Source: Fimenecus sp051881455
GTDB lineage: Bacteria > Bacillota > Clostridia > Oscillospirales > Acutalibacteraceae
Length of the DNA: 11,240 bases
Direction of reading: 5' to 3'
Assembly: GCA_051881455.1 (NCBI GenBank)
Contig: JBJEPX010000035.1
Coordinates: 1-11,240, forward strand
In this document: one piece after another, positions 1 to 5,848 of the stretch
Layout: every line of letters begins with the position of its first letter
Position numbering within the stretch: the first letter of the stretch is position 1
Made by a program: the position numbers and the translations under genes
Notes under the pieces: generated by a model
Told to the model about the DNA's origin: nothing
What the model saw: the letters and a program-made list of their open reading frames with translations, nothing else
Database searches by the model: none

Positions 1-55
1 CGAACCCACCTGTCAAGCTTGGGAAGCTTGCATTCTACCGATGAACTACAGCCGC
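1..55 (-). tRNA. tRNA-Gly(CCC), 3' end cut by window edge
   Basis: Read on the minus strand from position 55, the sequence starts with the acceptor strand GCGGCTG. A D-arm follows, then an anticodon arm CAAGC-TTCCCAA-GCTTG whose loop gives anticodon CCC (glycine), and then the start of the T-arm with TTCG at the window edge. The 3' acceptor strand and CCA lie outside. The anticodon stem is fully paired and the D-arm closes with G-U pairs, so the gene looks functional. It is preceded by its own well-formed promoter at 73-101. Confidence 0.9.
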
Positions 56-72
56 ATTATTATGCAGACAGT

Positions 73-101
73 ATGATATCACATTCTTTTTCAAAAATCA
101 A
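73..101 (-). promoter_or_regulatory. promoter of tRNA-Gly
   Basis: On the minus strand a -35 box TTGATT (96-101) is followed by a 17-base spacer and a -10 box TATCAT (73-78). Transcription would begin about 10 bases before the mature tRNA 5' end at 55. Spacing and boxes fit a housekeeping sigma-A promoter. Confidence 0.65.
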
Positions 102-144
102 TCGTTCATGCAAAATCTTAGACTGCTTGCTCCGACTTTTTACT

Positions 145-744
145 TTACAGTTCCGGTTTATACACAGGATAACTGGTTTTATCCTCTTCAGTAATTTCTC
201 TTAACACCTTGCAGGGGACACCGACAGCAACCACATTACTCGGTATAGATTTTTTTACTACGCTGCCTGCCCCAATCACCGTATTATCTCCGATTTCGAC
301 ACCTGCAAGAATTGTAGAACCTGCGCCAATCCATACATTATTACCGATTGTAATCGGTTTTGCAATCTCTACGCCTGCTTTTCGCATTTCAGGATCGATT
401 GCATGCTCCGCCGTAGTAAAACAACAATTGGGCGCAACAAATACATTATCTCCGAAGGTGACCTTTGCGCCGTCGGTAATTATCATATTATGATTAGAAT
501 AGAAAAAGTCGCCCACCTTTATGTTATATCCGTAATCGCACCAGAACGGAGGAGTGATTATGACTTCCTTTCCCATTTCTCCTAATAACTCCGCAAGAAT
601 TTCCCGCTGTGCTTCTCTGTCATTGGGGCATAATTGATTATATCTGTAACATTTTTCTTTGCCCTTGCGGATTTCTTCTTCATAGGCGGGATTATAACAA
701 CCTTGAAAGAAACAGTTAATTGGCACCTCAGGTTTTTTGTCCAT
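145..744 (-). CDS. maltose/galactoside-type sugar O-acetyltransferase (left-handed beta-helix)
   Basis: A 199-residue cytoplasmic enzyme of the maltose O-acetyltransferase/LacA family, which moves an acetyl group from acetyl-CoA to a sugar hydroxyl. Hexapeptide repeats of the left-handed beta-helix run through residues 75-165, for example ITIGNNVWIGAGSTI and VEIGDNTVIGAGSVV. The family catalytic His is H114 in TTAEHAIDPEMR, and N84 in FYSNHN sits where the substrate-contacting Asn is expected. The closing GVPCKVLREI motif is typical. Length matches the family. The ATG at 744 has AGAGGA upstream. The gene is monocistronic from an extended -10 promoter. The natural acceptor sugar cannot be read from sequence; enzymes of this group often act as detoxifying acetylases. 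It lies on the chromosomal side, outside the island. Confidence 0.9.
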   Translation of the reverse strand: MDKKPEVPINCFFQGCYNPAYEEEIRKGKEKCYRYNQLCPNDREAQREILAELLGEMGKEVIITPPFWCDYGYNIKVGDFFYSNHNMIITDGAKVTFGDNVFVAPNCCFTTAEHAIDPEMRKAGVEIAKPITIGNNVWIGAGSTILAGVEIGDNTVIGAGSVVKKSIPSNVVAVGVPCKVLREITEEDKTSYPVYKPEL

Positions 745-783
745 AAGCTCGTCCTCTTATTAATTCAATTTATCCTTAAATTA

Positions 784-812
784 ATTATACCATATATTGA
801 TTCGGTTTTCTA
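784..812 (-). promoter_or_regulatory. promoter of the acetyltransferase gene
   Basis: On the minus strand an extended -10 element TGGTATAAT (784-792) lies 17 bases downstream of a weak -35 box TAGAAA (807-812). It is about 40 bases from the start codon. The TGn extension compensates for the poor -35. The rest of the 745-956 gap shows no credible gene. Confidence 0.55.
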
Positions 813-956
813 CCGTATTATGGAATTTTTACACCCAAGTTATCACAAAAAACTTCTTTCGCTACGGTGCAGATGTCAATATCAAGCTGAAAAATCATCG
901 GCGGAAGATTTTATACATTCACTTTTCGGATAAACCCTCTTAATTTAAAATAAACT

Positions 957-1763
957 TTACATATTAAAGATAAATTTTCCTGAAAGGCAATCTGTATCGG
1001 CAACCGAAAGCAAAGTATCCCGTTTTACTACGGCAACACAGCCTGTTTTTTCATATTCTTTTCCGTATTTTTTCTCAATCAGGTCAAGAGTTTCACGCAG
1101 CTTCAATATTTCGGCGTATTTGTGAGAGCACATTCCTGCATAGTAACAATCGCAGGTAAATCGGCCTATTTTGCCGTTTTTAAAAGTAAACTCAACCTCA
1201 TATATCTCTTCATCACGGACAATCGCACGGCCCTTGTTCCCGCAAAGACAGAAATACTCCACCATATCTTCGGAAAACAAATAATCGCCTCTTTCCCCCT
1301 CACGGCGAGTGATGGCTATATCGTCAAGAGCAGTCTCCTCATCGCTGTATCCGCAGACAGTATCCTCCTCGTTTTCGGGAGCTTTAAACCAAGTCAGCGC
1401 CTTTTCATACGGTAAAGCCGACGGTGAAAATGTCATAAGAAATTTACCGATAATTTCAAATTCACCTTTAATATCGGTTTCAACCTTTCTTATTACACGC
1501 TTATATTCGGAAAGCTTTATTTTAAAATCATAAGAAACATCGGTGACCACACCCATTACGCCTTCCAGCTTACCGTCAACGAAAACCTTGTCGCCTATCT
1601 TTAAATCGAACTTATCGTTATAATAAGAATAGGCGCGATATACATCGGGAAAGCGGATTTCGACAACGGATTTACGGGGAATCGACTCCTGCGGAGCCTG
1701 CGGTACTGCTATTTCTCTTTCAGGTAAATTATTCTCAAATGAAAATCCGATTTTTGTACTCAT
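957..1763 (-). CDS. SWIM zinc-finger domain protein
   Basis: A 268-residue protein with a SWIM zinc finger (pattern CxC...CxH) near the C terminus: C204 and C206 in FTCDC, then C212 and H214 in MCSHKYAEI. SWIM fingers bind DNA or proteins and are often found beside SNF2-type ATPases, but no such partner is visible here. A second Cys pair (FCLCG, 172-174) lies upstream. The N-terminal half has a beta-rich stretch around 55-95 (IGDKVFVDGKLEGVMGVV) resembling a small SH3/KOW-like fold. No signal peptide or membrane segment is seen. The ATG at 1763 follows AAAGGAGATGCAGTT, a strong ribosome binding site. The exact role is unknown; nucleic-acid binding is the best inference. Confidence 0.75.
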   Translation of the reverse strand: MSTKIGFSFENNLPEREIAVPQAPQESIPRKSVVEIRFPDVYRAYSYYNDKFDLKIGDKVFVDGKLEGVMGVVTDVSYDFKIKLSEYKRVIRKVETDIKGEFEIIGKFLMTFSPSALPYEKALTWFKAPENEEDTVCGYSDEETALDDIAITRREGERGDYLFSEDMVEYFCLCGNKGRAIVRDEEIYEVEFTFKNGKIGRFTCDCYYAGMCSHKYAEILKLRETLDLIEKKYGKEYEKTGCVAVVKRDTLLSVADTDCLSGKFIFNM

Positions 1764-1914
1764 AACTGCATCTCCTTTATTACAGGGCTATTGTATCATA
1801 TGATATGTACCAAAAATCGGACTTTATAAATCTTAATATTAAATTGTGTACTAAAAAACGGACAGGTTCTTCACGGAATAAACAAACTGCTCACTTTTTG
1901 GTGAACATTTTGTT

Positions 1915-1939
1915 TTTTGGTGCTGGTGACCGGACTTGA
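1915..1939 (-). pseudogene. degenerate tRNA 3'-end remnant
   Basis: On the minus strand the sequence reads as a T-loop, T-stem and acceptor end finishing in CACCA and a run of A. It matches the tRNA-Pro 3' end at about 20 of 25 positions with one base missing in the T-loop. The T-stem no longer pairs (TGG opposite CCGGT) and no 5' half or anticodon arm is found upstream. It may be a relic of an earlier insertion event at a tRNA or a decayed tRNA gene. Confidence 0.35.
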
Positions 1940-2032
1940 CCATATGCGGCGGCTCTCGCCTGGCATACTGTTTCGCTCGGCAACTGTTTTTTGCACAATG
2001 ACCGCCTCACTCTTTTTGCTAAAAAGGAAAAA

Positions 2033-2060
2033 ATGAGTCCACGCAAATGCGTGAACTCAT
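2033..2060. terminator. bidirectional hairpin, original terminator of tRNA-Pro
   Basis: ATGAGT-C-CACGC and GCGTG-A-ACTCAT form a 12-step stem with one mismatch and a short loop. The stem is flanked by A-runs on the left and T-runs on the right. On the minus strand it lies directly after the tRNA-end copy at 2066-2089, where the terminator of the uninterrupted tRNA-Pro gene would be expected. Confidence 0.75.
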
Positions 2061-2065
2061 TTTTT

Positions 2066-2089
2066 TGGTCGGAGTGACGGGACTTGAAC
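2066..2089 (-). repeat. left att site of the island (copy of the tRNA-Pro 3' end)
   Basis: These 24 bases are identical to 11187-11210, the last 24 bases of the tRNA-Pro gene from the T-loop (GTTC) through CCA on the minus strand. Flanks differ at once on both sides (2065 t against 11186 a; 2090 a against 11211 c). The direct orientation, the identical tRNA end and the integrase gene 280 bases away identify it as the att duplication made by site-specific integration. Confidence 0.92.
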
Positions 2090-2120
2090 ACGAATACAAC
2101 TGCAATTGGCTAAAAAAATA

Positions 2121-2153
2121 AAGATTGATAGTATCGAATTCTTTTTGGCACAT
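2121..2153 (+). repeat. island repeat, left-end copy (L)
   Basis: Matches the central copy at 5581-5618 with a 4-base gap. TTGA...TAGTA is shared, and the segment AATTCTTTTTGGCACAT differs from AATTCTTATTGGCACAT by one base. Weaker similarity continues upstream (AATTGGCTAAAA) and downstream (GCTTTTCAATGATTT against GCTCTCAAAGATTT). A third copy lies at 11119-11156. Confidence 0.65.
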
Positions 2154-2196
2154 ATGCTTTTCAATGATTTAAAGACTCTTTGCGAAACTCATAATT

Positions 2197-2222
2197 AATT
2201 CCCAAAAAATTCCCAAATCATA
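2197..2222 (+). repeat. left-end TTCCCAA direct repeats (candidate integrase arm sites)
   Basis: Two copies of TTCCCAAA with the CCC cores 11 bases apart, about one helical turn, lie about 110 bases inside the left att core. A related three-unit array in the same orientation lies inside the right end (10993-11022). Short phased direct repeats at both ends are what the N-terminal arm-binding domain of Tn916/lambda-type integrases recognises. Confidence 0.5.
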
Positions 2223-2334
2223 AAAGCAACCATTATTTCAATGCATTTTTCCAATAATGCTTGTTTCAAAATAACCATTGTTCTGTGAAGCGATTAAAAA
2301 ATCATTCGTGCTTTATTTCAGGTATAAACATTAT

Positions 2335-2364
2335 AAGGCAGGTACAAAACAAAGTACCTGCCTT
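2335..2364 (-). terminator. integrase terminator hairpin
   Basis: AAGGCAGGTAC and GTACCTGCCTT form a perfect 11-bp stem with an 8-base loop just after the integrase stop codon. The minus-strand tail is TTATAATGTTTA, a weak U-tract, so termination may be partial. Confidence 0.6.
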
Positions 2365-2369
2365 AACAT

Positions 2370-3542
2370 TTATAGTATATTTTTAATAGTGCGCTCCAAA
2401 TTATTTGCGGCTCGTTTTTGAGCCTCTTCATAGGAGTGGCTGTATATTTGCAGGGTTAAACTCATATCAGCATGTCCGAGATTATGTTGGACAGTTTTAG
2501 GATTTTCGCCCTGTTCTATAAGAATACTCGCATAAGTGTGACGAAGACCGTGAAATTTCAAATATCTGATTTCGCCTTTGTGTCTTGTCATAAATCTCGA
2601 ATAATTATTGGAAATCCACTGTAATGAAAAAGGAGTTCCGTCCGGCTTGGATAAGACATAATTACTGTCTGCAAACTCCTTGCCATATCGTATTTTATTC
2701 TCCAAATACCTTTTGTGATATTCTTTAAGAATGTTTACTAACCTCTCAGGTATGTAAATCTTTCTAATACCTGCATTGGTTTTTGGCGGTTTAACATATT
2801 CTGCTCCACCTTCAACCACAACTCGTGATTTGCAAATGTAAATATAATTCTCATCAAAATTAACATTATCCCATGTCAATCCTGCCATTTCGCTTCTGCG
2901 TATGCCGCTTAATAAGGCGAGATTGAGTATTAGTCTTATATCAGGATTTTCATCCTCTTCCGCTATTTTCAAAATTAAGTTTAGTTCTTCAAGGGTATAT
3001 GCCTCAACTTCTTTTTTCTCCTGTTTCGGTCTTATTATTTTATTGAGCATTGGATTGGCTTCTCTTTGTATTATGCCCTCCTGTACAGCTAAATCAAATA
3101 AGATTCGCAACAATCCCCAATAATTTTTAATTGTTTTCGCCGATAAATTCTTATCAAGGAGATTTATGTATTCCTGAATATTCCTTGAAGAAATATTTCT
3201 TACCTTTGCCTTACCAAAATAGTTTTTCAACCCATATGGTTTACTATTATAGTATGGGGATTTATACCCTTTGAGCGTAGTTGGTGACAAATGGTCGATA
3301 TATATTGAAAAATACAAATCACCTAATTCTTCAAAAGTTAAATTTAAGTTAGTGCTTACTGGAGCACCTCGCTTTCTTTCGAGTTCTTTCTCTGCAACAA
3401 ACTGTTTCACCTCTGACAATGTAGTTCCAACAGGAAAAGTTTTTGTTGTCTTTCGTCGTTTCCCGTCAATGTATCTAGGCAATTCGTAGGACACTCTGTA
3501 TTGAGTGCCCTTTTTTGTTTTGATTTTTTGATAACTAGCCAT
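2370..3542 (-). CDS. int: tyrosine site-specific recombinase (island integrase)
   Basis: Catalyses integration and excision of the island at the tRNA-Pro 3' end. With the chosen start the protein has 390 residues in the usual three-part layout. An AP2-like arm-binding N domain (about 1-60, basic, GTQYRVSYELPRYIDGKRR) precedes a SAM-like core-binding domain (about 65-165) and the catalytic domain. Catalytic residues are R215 in SGIRRSE, K254 in PPKTNAGIRK, H331 and R334 in HGLRHT, H357 in LGHADM and the nucleophile Y367 in LQIYSHS. The ATG at 3542 is preferred over a TTG at 3599 because AAAAGGAG lies 7 bases before it, and the 19 extra residues fall in a region duplicated upstream. It follows the helicase and the 35-codon mini-ORF in one leftward unit and ends at a hairpin. 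All active-site residues are present, so it is probably functional. Confidence 0.95.
   Translation of the reverse strand: MASYQKIKTKKGTQYRVSYELPRYIDGKRRKTTKTFPVGTTLSEVKQFVAEKELERKRGAPVSTNLNLTFEELGDLYFSIYIDHLSPTTLKGYKSPYYNSKPYGLKNYFGKAKVRNISSRNIQEYINLLDKNLSAKTIKNYWGLLRILFDLAVQEGIIQREANPMLNKIIRPKQEKKEVEAYTLEELNLILKIAEEDENPDIRLILNLALLSGIRRSEMAGLTWDNVNFDENYIYICKSRVVVEGGAEYVKPPKTNAGIRKIYIPERLVNILKEYHKRYLENKIRYGKEFADSNYVLSKPDGTPFSLQWISNNYSRFMTRHKGEIRYLKFHGLRHTYASILIEQGENPKTVQHNLGHADMSLTLQIYSHSYEEAQKRAANNLERTIKNIL
3441..3529 (-). repeat. integrase N-terminal duplication, copy inside int
   Basis: This segment of the integrase gene is repeated 130 bases upstream at 3571-3659 with only 6 differences in 89 bases. 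The last 49 bases (3481-3529 against 3611-3659) are identical. The start codons of the two reading frames (3542 and 3672) are also exactly 130 apart, so the whole gene start was duplicated. Confidence 0.9.
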
Positions 3543-3564
3543 TGCACTGCTCCTTTTATTAGTT

Positions 3565-3672
3565 TTAGTTTTTTGTTGTCTTTTTGCGTTTCCTGTCAAT
3601 GTATTTAGGTAATTCGTAGGACACTCTGTATTGAGTGCCCTTTTTTGTTTTGATTTTTTTAATTGATATCAT
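3565..3672 (-). CDS. 35-residue integrase N-domain mini-protein (tandem partial duplicate)
   Basis: An ATG at 3672 with GGAG 9 bases upstream opens a 35-codon frame ending in TAA. The peptide starts MISIKKIKTKKGTQYRVSYE and is nearly identical to integrase residues 1-34, with changes such as R23K, G27R and R30K, then stops after KTTKN. It contains the basic first strands of the integrase arm-binding domain and nothing else. It starts 21 bases after the helicase stop and ends 23 bases before the integrase ATG, so all three are probably co-transcribed. It could be an inert duplication scar, or a small arm-site competitor or directionality factor that sits where excisionases often lie. Conservation of its start, ribosome site and frame argues mildly for translation. 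Confidence 0.5.
   Translation of the reverse strand: MISIKKIKTKKGTQYRVSYELPKYIDRKRKKTTKN
3571..3659 (-). repeat. integrase N-terminal duplication, upstream copy
   Basis: Second copy of 3441-3529 at an offset of 130 bases. The region between the copies carries the integrase start codon and ribosome binding site. Upstream of 3659 similarity fades, leaving only the aligned ATG and a purine-rich ribosome site. Confidence 0.9.
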
Positions 3673-3693
3673 TTTATATCTCTCCATTCTTTT

Positions 3694-5364
3694 TTAAATT
3701 TTTTCATCGAATTCCGATAAAAATTCATCCGTTTCAACATCAAGGTTAACTATATAACAGTTAGATTTGAAACCGTTAATGGTTGTTCTAAATTTGAGTC
3801 TGTCTTTTTCGCAGTGAAGTTTACCATTCTCTTTTAAGGCGTGAAGGACTGTCTTGCAGTCGCTAAAACCACCTCTTTTAAGAATATCTTCAAAAGCTTT
3901 GTCAAAGAAATAGGCTCTTCCTTGTCTAATAATTCCGGCTTTATCTCTGCCTTTTTCTTCTTTGTTTAAAAAAGCACTCGGATTTGCCGCCGCCCACTCA
4001 TTTATGTAAGCATAAGCCTTTTCAAACAACGAACAACTTGGCATTGTACAGTTATTAACTTCAATCAAAAAATCAATTATTTTTTCTTCATCAAGATTTA
4101 ATGACAAAAACTTTTTTGCATACCTTGCACACAAAGCAACGATTGCATAGTATCTGCAAAGCCGATTGTCTATTGCAGTACCTTCCTTAATTTGACTTGA
4201 TATTTTTTCTCGCAGAGTGGTATATTCTTTACGAATAATTTTATCAAGCTCGTTATCGCAAACGACATCAATGAAAGCCTGTCCTATTGCTCCGTAATTT
4301 TTCAAGCAGAAACGCTTGATGTTTTCGGAGTGTTTAGCTGAATTTGTAATCTTAATATTAGGAAATTCTACCACTCTGGCAGAAATACCCACATTGTTAT
4401 TACAATTGCTTATTATTGAACTTTCGCCCGAGGAAATAATGCTTGTATTCCACGAGCATTGTTCCCTTTTAGAGCCATCCTTTTTCATACGACCTCTCTC
4501 AATTCCTTGGCTAATACAATAAACAAGGTTTGTAAAATTCTTGTTTGAAACACTTGATTCATCGAGTGCCAGAATTATGCCATGATTATTGTTTAACGAA
4601 TTCATAATAGCGTTGTCTGTTGCATTCCAACTTTGGAAAACACCGTTTCCAAATTCAGGTTTGCACCAAACAGAAGCCGCAAGCATTAGTGCTGTACTTT
4701 TGCCTGTACTACTGTCACCATAAAAGTGAAAGATTGGTGTTTCAATTGCTTCGTCGCACTCATTAAGAAGTCCGACAATACAACTGCTAAACCCTATGGA
4801 AACCGCTACTTGACATGCTATTGAATTTGCAATTAAGCGATTTAGTCCTTTAATTTGTTTTGCCACATTGTCTGCCGAACAAGCTAAACAAATGTCGCCT
4901 GTGTATTCTTCATCATAGCCTAAAAATTCTACTTCCTTCGTTTGGATGTTATGCCACCAACCAACTTTATTGTGATAAGTAGTTTTATCCATAGTCGATA
5001 CTTGTCTGTCGACATACTCAACCAGATACCTTGCAGCCTTGTTTGGATTATATATAATGCCAACATCACGCAGCATATGCAAGTTCCTTGAAGAAAAAGC
5101 AGATAGAGGTACAGTTGCCTCACTTTCTTCACCCTTGTGGTAAACGACTATTTTTAATAAGTGTTGTTTGCTGACTTGTTCAACAACAACTTCTTTAATT
5201 TCAAAATAATTACTTAATAAAATTCGATAAACATTTCCGTCTTTTTCACTTTCAAAATAGTGATACAATAAATCATTATCTTTAACAAATGGAAATATTT
5301 CATATTTTTTCTGCGCTGATTCATAATCTTCAAAACTAATTTTTTGAACTTTATGTTCCACCAC
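3694..5364 (-). CDS. DUF927-type ATPase/helicase, probable island replication protein
   Basis: A 556-residue protein resembling DUF927 helicase-like proteins of phages, plasmids and islands. Walker A is GDSSTGKST (216-224), Walker B is ILALDESS (264-271), a sensor-like SSGESS follows at 311-316, and ARVVEF near 328 supplies a candidate arginine finger. The C-terminal 120 residues (AYINEWAAANPSAF...FFDKAFEDIL) look like a winged-helix region. No primase motif is seen in the N-terminal 200 residues. The likely role is unwinding or loading at the island's own origin, which could lie in the inverted-repeat-rich region upstream. Start is uncertain: the frame opens at GTG GTG (5364, 5361), with AAGGAG about 15 bases away, unusually far. 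An in-frame TAA precedes it. First gene of the helicase/mini-ORF/integrase unit. Confidence 0.85.
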   Translation of the reverse strand: MVEHKVQKISFEDYESAQKKYEIFPFVKDNDLLYHYFESEKDGNVYRILLSNYFEIKEVVVEQVSKQHLLKIVVYHKGEESEATVPLSAFSSRNLHMLRDVGIIYNPNKAARYLVEYVDRQVSTMDKTTYHNKVGWWHNIQTKEVEFLGYDEEYTGDICLACSADNVAKQIKGLNRLIANSIACQVAVSIGFSSCIVGLLNECDEAIETPIFHFYGDSSTGKSTALMLAASVWCKPEFGNGVFQSWNATDNAIMNSLNNNHGIILALDESSVSNKNFTNLVYCISQGIERGRMKKDGSKREQCSWNTSIISSGESSIISNCNNNVGISARVVEFPNIKITNSAKHSENIKRFCLKNYGAIGQAFIDVVCDNELDKIIRKEYTTLREKISSQIKEGTAIDNRLCRYYAIVALCARYAKKFLSLNLDEEKIIDFLIEVNNCTMPSCSLFEKAYAYINEWAAANPSAFLNKEEKGRDKAGIIRQGRAYFFDKAFEDILKRGGFSDCKTVLHALKENGKLHCEKDRLKFRTTINGFKSNCYIVNLDVETDEFLSEFDEKI

Positions 5365-5376
5365 TTTTTATATTAA

Positions 5377-5463
5377 TCACTCCTTGTTCATTAATTTTTT
5401 CGGGGAAAACGGGGAATTTTCCGTTCCCCATTTATGCAATTTTTTATTATCAAAAAATTGCAT
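5377..5463 (-). CDS. possible 28-codon leader frame before the helicase
   Basis: An ATG at 5463, inside the left arm of the 14-bp inverted repeat, opens a 28-codon frame whose last codons AAG GAG TGA form the ribosome binding site region of the helicase gene. The peptide begins MQFFDNKKLHKWG and has no recognisable domain. There is no good Shine-Dalgarno before its ATG. The overlap of stop and downstream ribosome site could couple translation, but the frame may equally be chance. Confidence 0.22.
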   Translation of the reverse strand: MQFFDNKKLHKWGTENSPFSPKKLMNKE

Positions 5464-5465
5464 AA
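5432..5465. repeat. 14-bp perfect inverted repeat in helicase leader
   Basis: TTATGCAATTTTTT (5432-5445) and AAAAAATTGCATAA (5452-5465) pair perfectly around a 6-base loop. It lies about 40 bases downstream of the helicase transcription start, followed by a GGGGAA...TTCCCC repeat (5411-5429). It could be an operator, an attenuator hairpin or an initiator-binding site. Confidence 0.7.
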
Positions 5466-5508
5466 TCCGTATCAAAATTGAATGAGATTTTTCTTACGGA
5501 GTGATTGC

Positions 5509-5536
5509 ATTATATCGCACTTTTTAGAATAGTCAA
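5509..5536 (-). promoter_or_regulatory. strong promoter of the helicase/mini-ORF/integrase unit
   Basis: On the minus strand TTGACT (5531-5536) and TATAAT (5509-5514) are separated by 16 bases. Nothing else in the island matches the sigma-A consensus this well. Transcription would begin near 5502, leaving a leader of about 140 bases that contains the 14-bp inverted repeat. Confidence 0.75.
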
Positions 5537-5580
5537 TAGGTTTTTGAAAGAAAAATTTTAGGTGAAAATGGCTTAAAATC

Positions 5581-5618
5581 AAGGGTTGAGGCATAGTAGC
5601 CAATTCTTATTGGCACAT
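5581..5618 (+). repeat. island repeat, central copy (R1)
   Basis: The sequence runs AAGGGTTGAGGCATAGTAGCC, then AATTCTTATTGGCACAT. It contains short dyads GGC...GCC and GCCAA-TTCTTA-TTGGC. Diverged copies lie inside the left end (2121-2153) and right end (11119-11156) of the island, all in the same orientation. Confidence 0.75.
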
Positions 5619-5627
5619 CGGGCTCTC

Positions 5628-5677
5628 AAAGATTTTTTTGCCTAAAAAATTTCGTGGTAATGCACAAAAAAATCTTT
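5628..5677. repeat. 13-bp perfect inverted repeat with 24-base spacer
   Basis: AAAGATTTTTTTG (5628-5640) and CAAAAAAATCTTT (5665-5677) are perfect complements. Outside them GGGCTCTC and GAGAGCTC form a second, imperfectly spaced pair (5620-5627 and 5692-5699). The spacer contains TGGTAATGCA. It sits directly after the central island repeat and could be an origin element or a protein-binding dyad. Confidence 0.65.
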
Positions 5678-5709
5678 AAGATTTTGAAAACGAGAGCTCT
5701 TTTATCATA

Positions 5710-5755
5710 AACAAAAGACGATTAGTCAATAAGATTTGACTAATCTCCTTTTGTT
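5710..5755. terminator. long two-part hairpin (terminator-like)
   Basis: AACAAAAG plus GATTAGTCAA (5710-5729) pair with TTGACTAATC plus CTTTTGTT (5736-5755). One 2-base internal mismatch interrupts 18 paired positions, and the loop is 6 bases. A short ATTTT tail follows on the plus strand. It may stop transcription between the two convergent-reading halves or act as a structural element of the candidate origin. Confidence 0.5.
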
Positions 5756-5800
5756 ATTTTGACAAAACAGCTGTATTTTGCATAATTTTAGGCAAAATTT

Positions 5801-5827
5801 AAGCGGATGCCGAATTGACATCCGCTT
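5801..5827 (-). terminator. terminator of the cargo operon
   Basis: AAGCGGATG (5801-5809) and CATCCGCTT (5819-5827) form a perfect 9-bp GC-rich stem with a 9-base loop, 22 bases after the SHOCT gene stop. On the minus strand it is followed by AAATTTT; the plus strand has ATTTTT after it, so it may work in both directions. Confidence 0.7.
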
Positions 5828-5848
5828 ATTTTTAAAAATGGAATACAG

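Larger units (their letters stand above)
1764..2065. other. non-coding chromosomal spacer with repeats and tRNA debris
   Basis: This 302-base stretch between the SWIM gene and the island holds no gene I trust. It contains a perfect 12-bp palindrome TATCATATGATA (1794-1805) just upstream of the SWIM gene. It also holds a pair of 17-bp direct repeats of the form TGTACYAAAAAWCGGAC (1806-1822 and 1847-1863, 15/17 identical), a degenerate tRNA-like 3' end (1915-1939), and the hairpin that was the original terminator of the tRNA-Pro gene (2033-2060). Confidence 0.6.
2090..2369. other. non-coding left end of island with candidate integrase-binding sites
   Basis: No credible gene. It contains the short match AATTGGCTAAAAA (2104-2116) shared with 11061-11073, the left copy of the three-copy island repeat (2121-2153), two phased TTCCCAAA units (2197-2222) and the integrase terminator hairpin (2335-2364). 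The layout fits the arm region of a tyrosine-recombinase att site. Confidence 0.6.
5365..5848. other. intergenic region rich in inverted repeats (candidate replication/control region)
   Basis: A 484-base AT-rich stretch between the helicase gene and the end of the cargo operon. From left to right it holds a possible 28-codon leader frame, a 14-bp inverted repeat, a strong promoter toward the helicase, the central copy of the island repeat, a 13-bp inverted repeat with a 24-base loop, an 18-bp two-part hairpin and the cargo terminator. Position next to the helicase and clustering of symmetry elements suggest an origin or a control region. No protein-coding gene of normal size is present. Confidence 0.55.

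Noticed and set aside
634..933. 99-codon plus-strand frame across the acetyltransferase start and spacer
   Set aside because: Overlaps the real gene's start and promoter on the opposite strand; hydrophobicity comes from AT-rich sequence.
1891..2091. 66-codon minus-strand frame across the tRNA remnant and left att site
   Set aside because: It runs through the tRNA-end copy and the terminator hairpin and has no ribosome site; low-complexity translation typical of spurious frames at tRNA borders.
3543..3599. Longer integrase start at TTG 3599
   Set aside because: No ribosome site; the ATG at 3542 has AAAAGGAG 7 bases away and gives the normal arm-binding N terminus.
5628..5755. CRISPR array or retron-like RNA in the repeat-rich spacer
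   Set aside because: Repeats are inverted, differ from each other and lack regular spacers; no Cas or reverse transcriptase gene is near.
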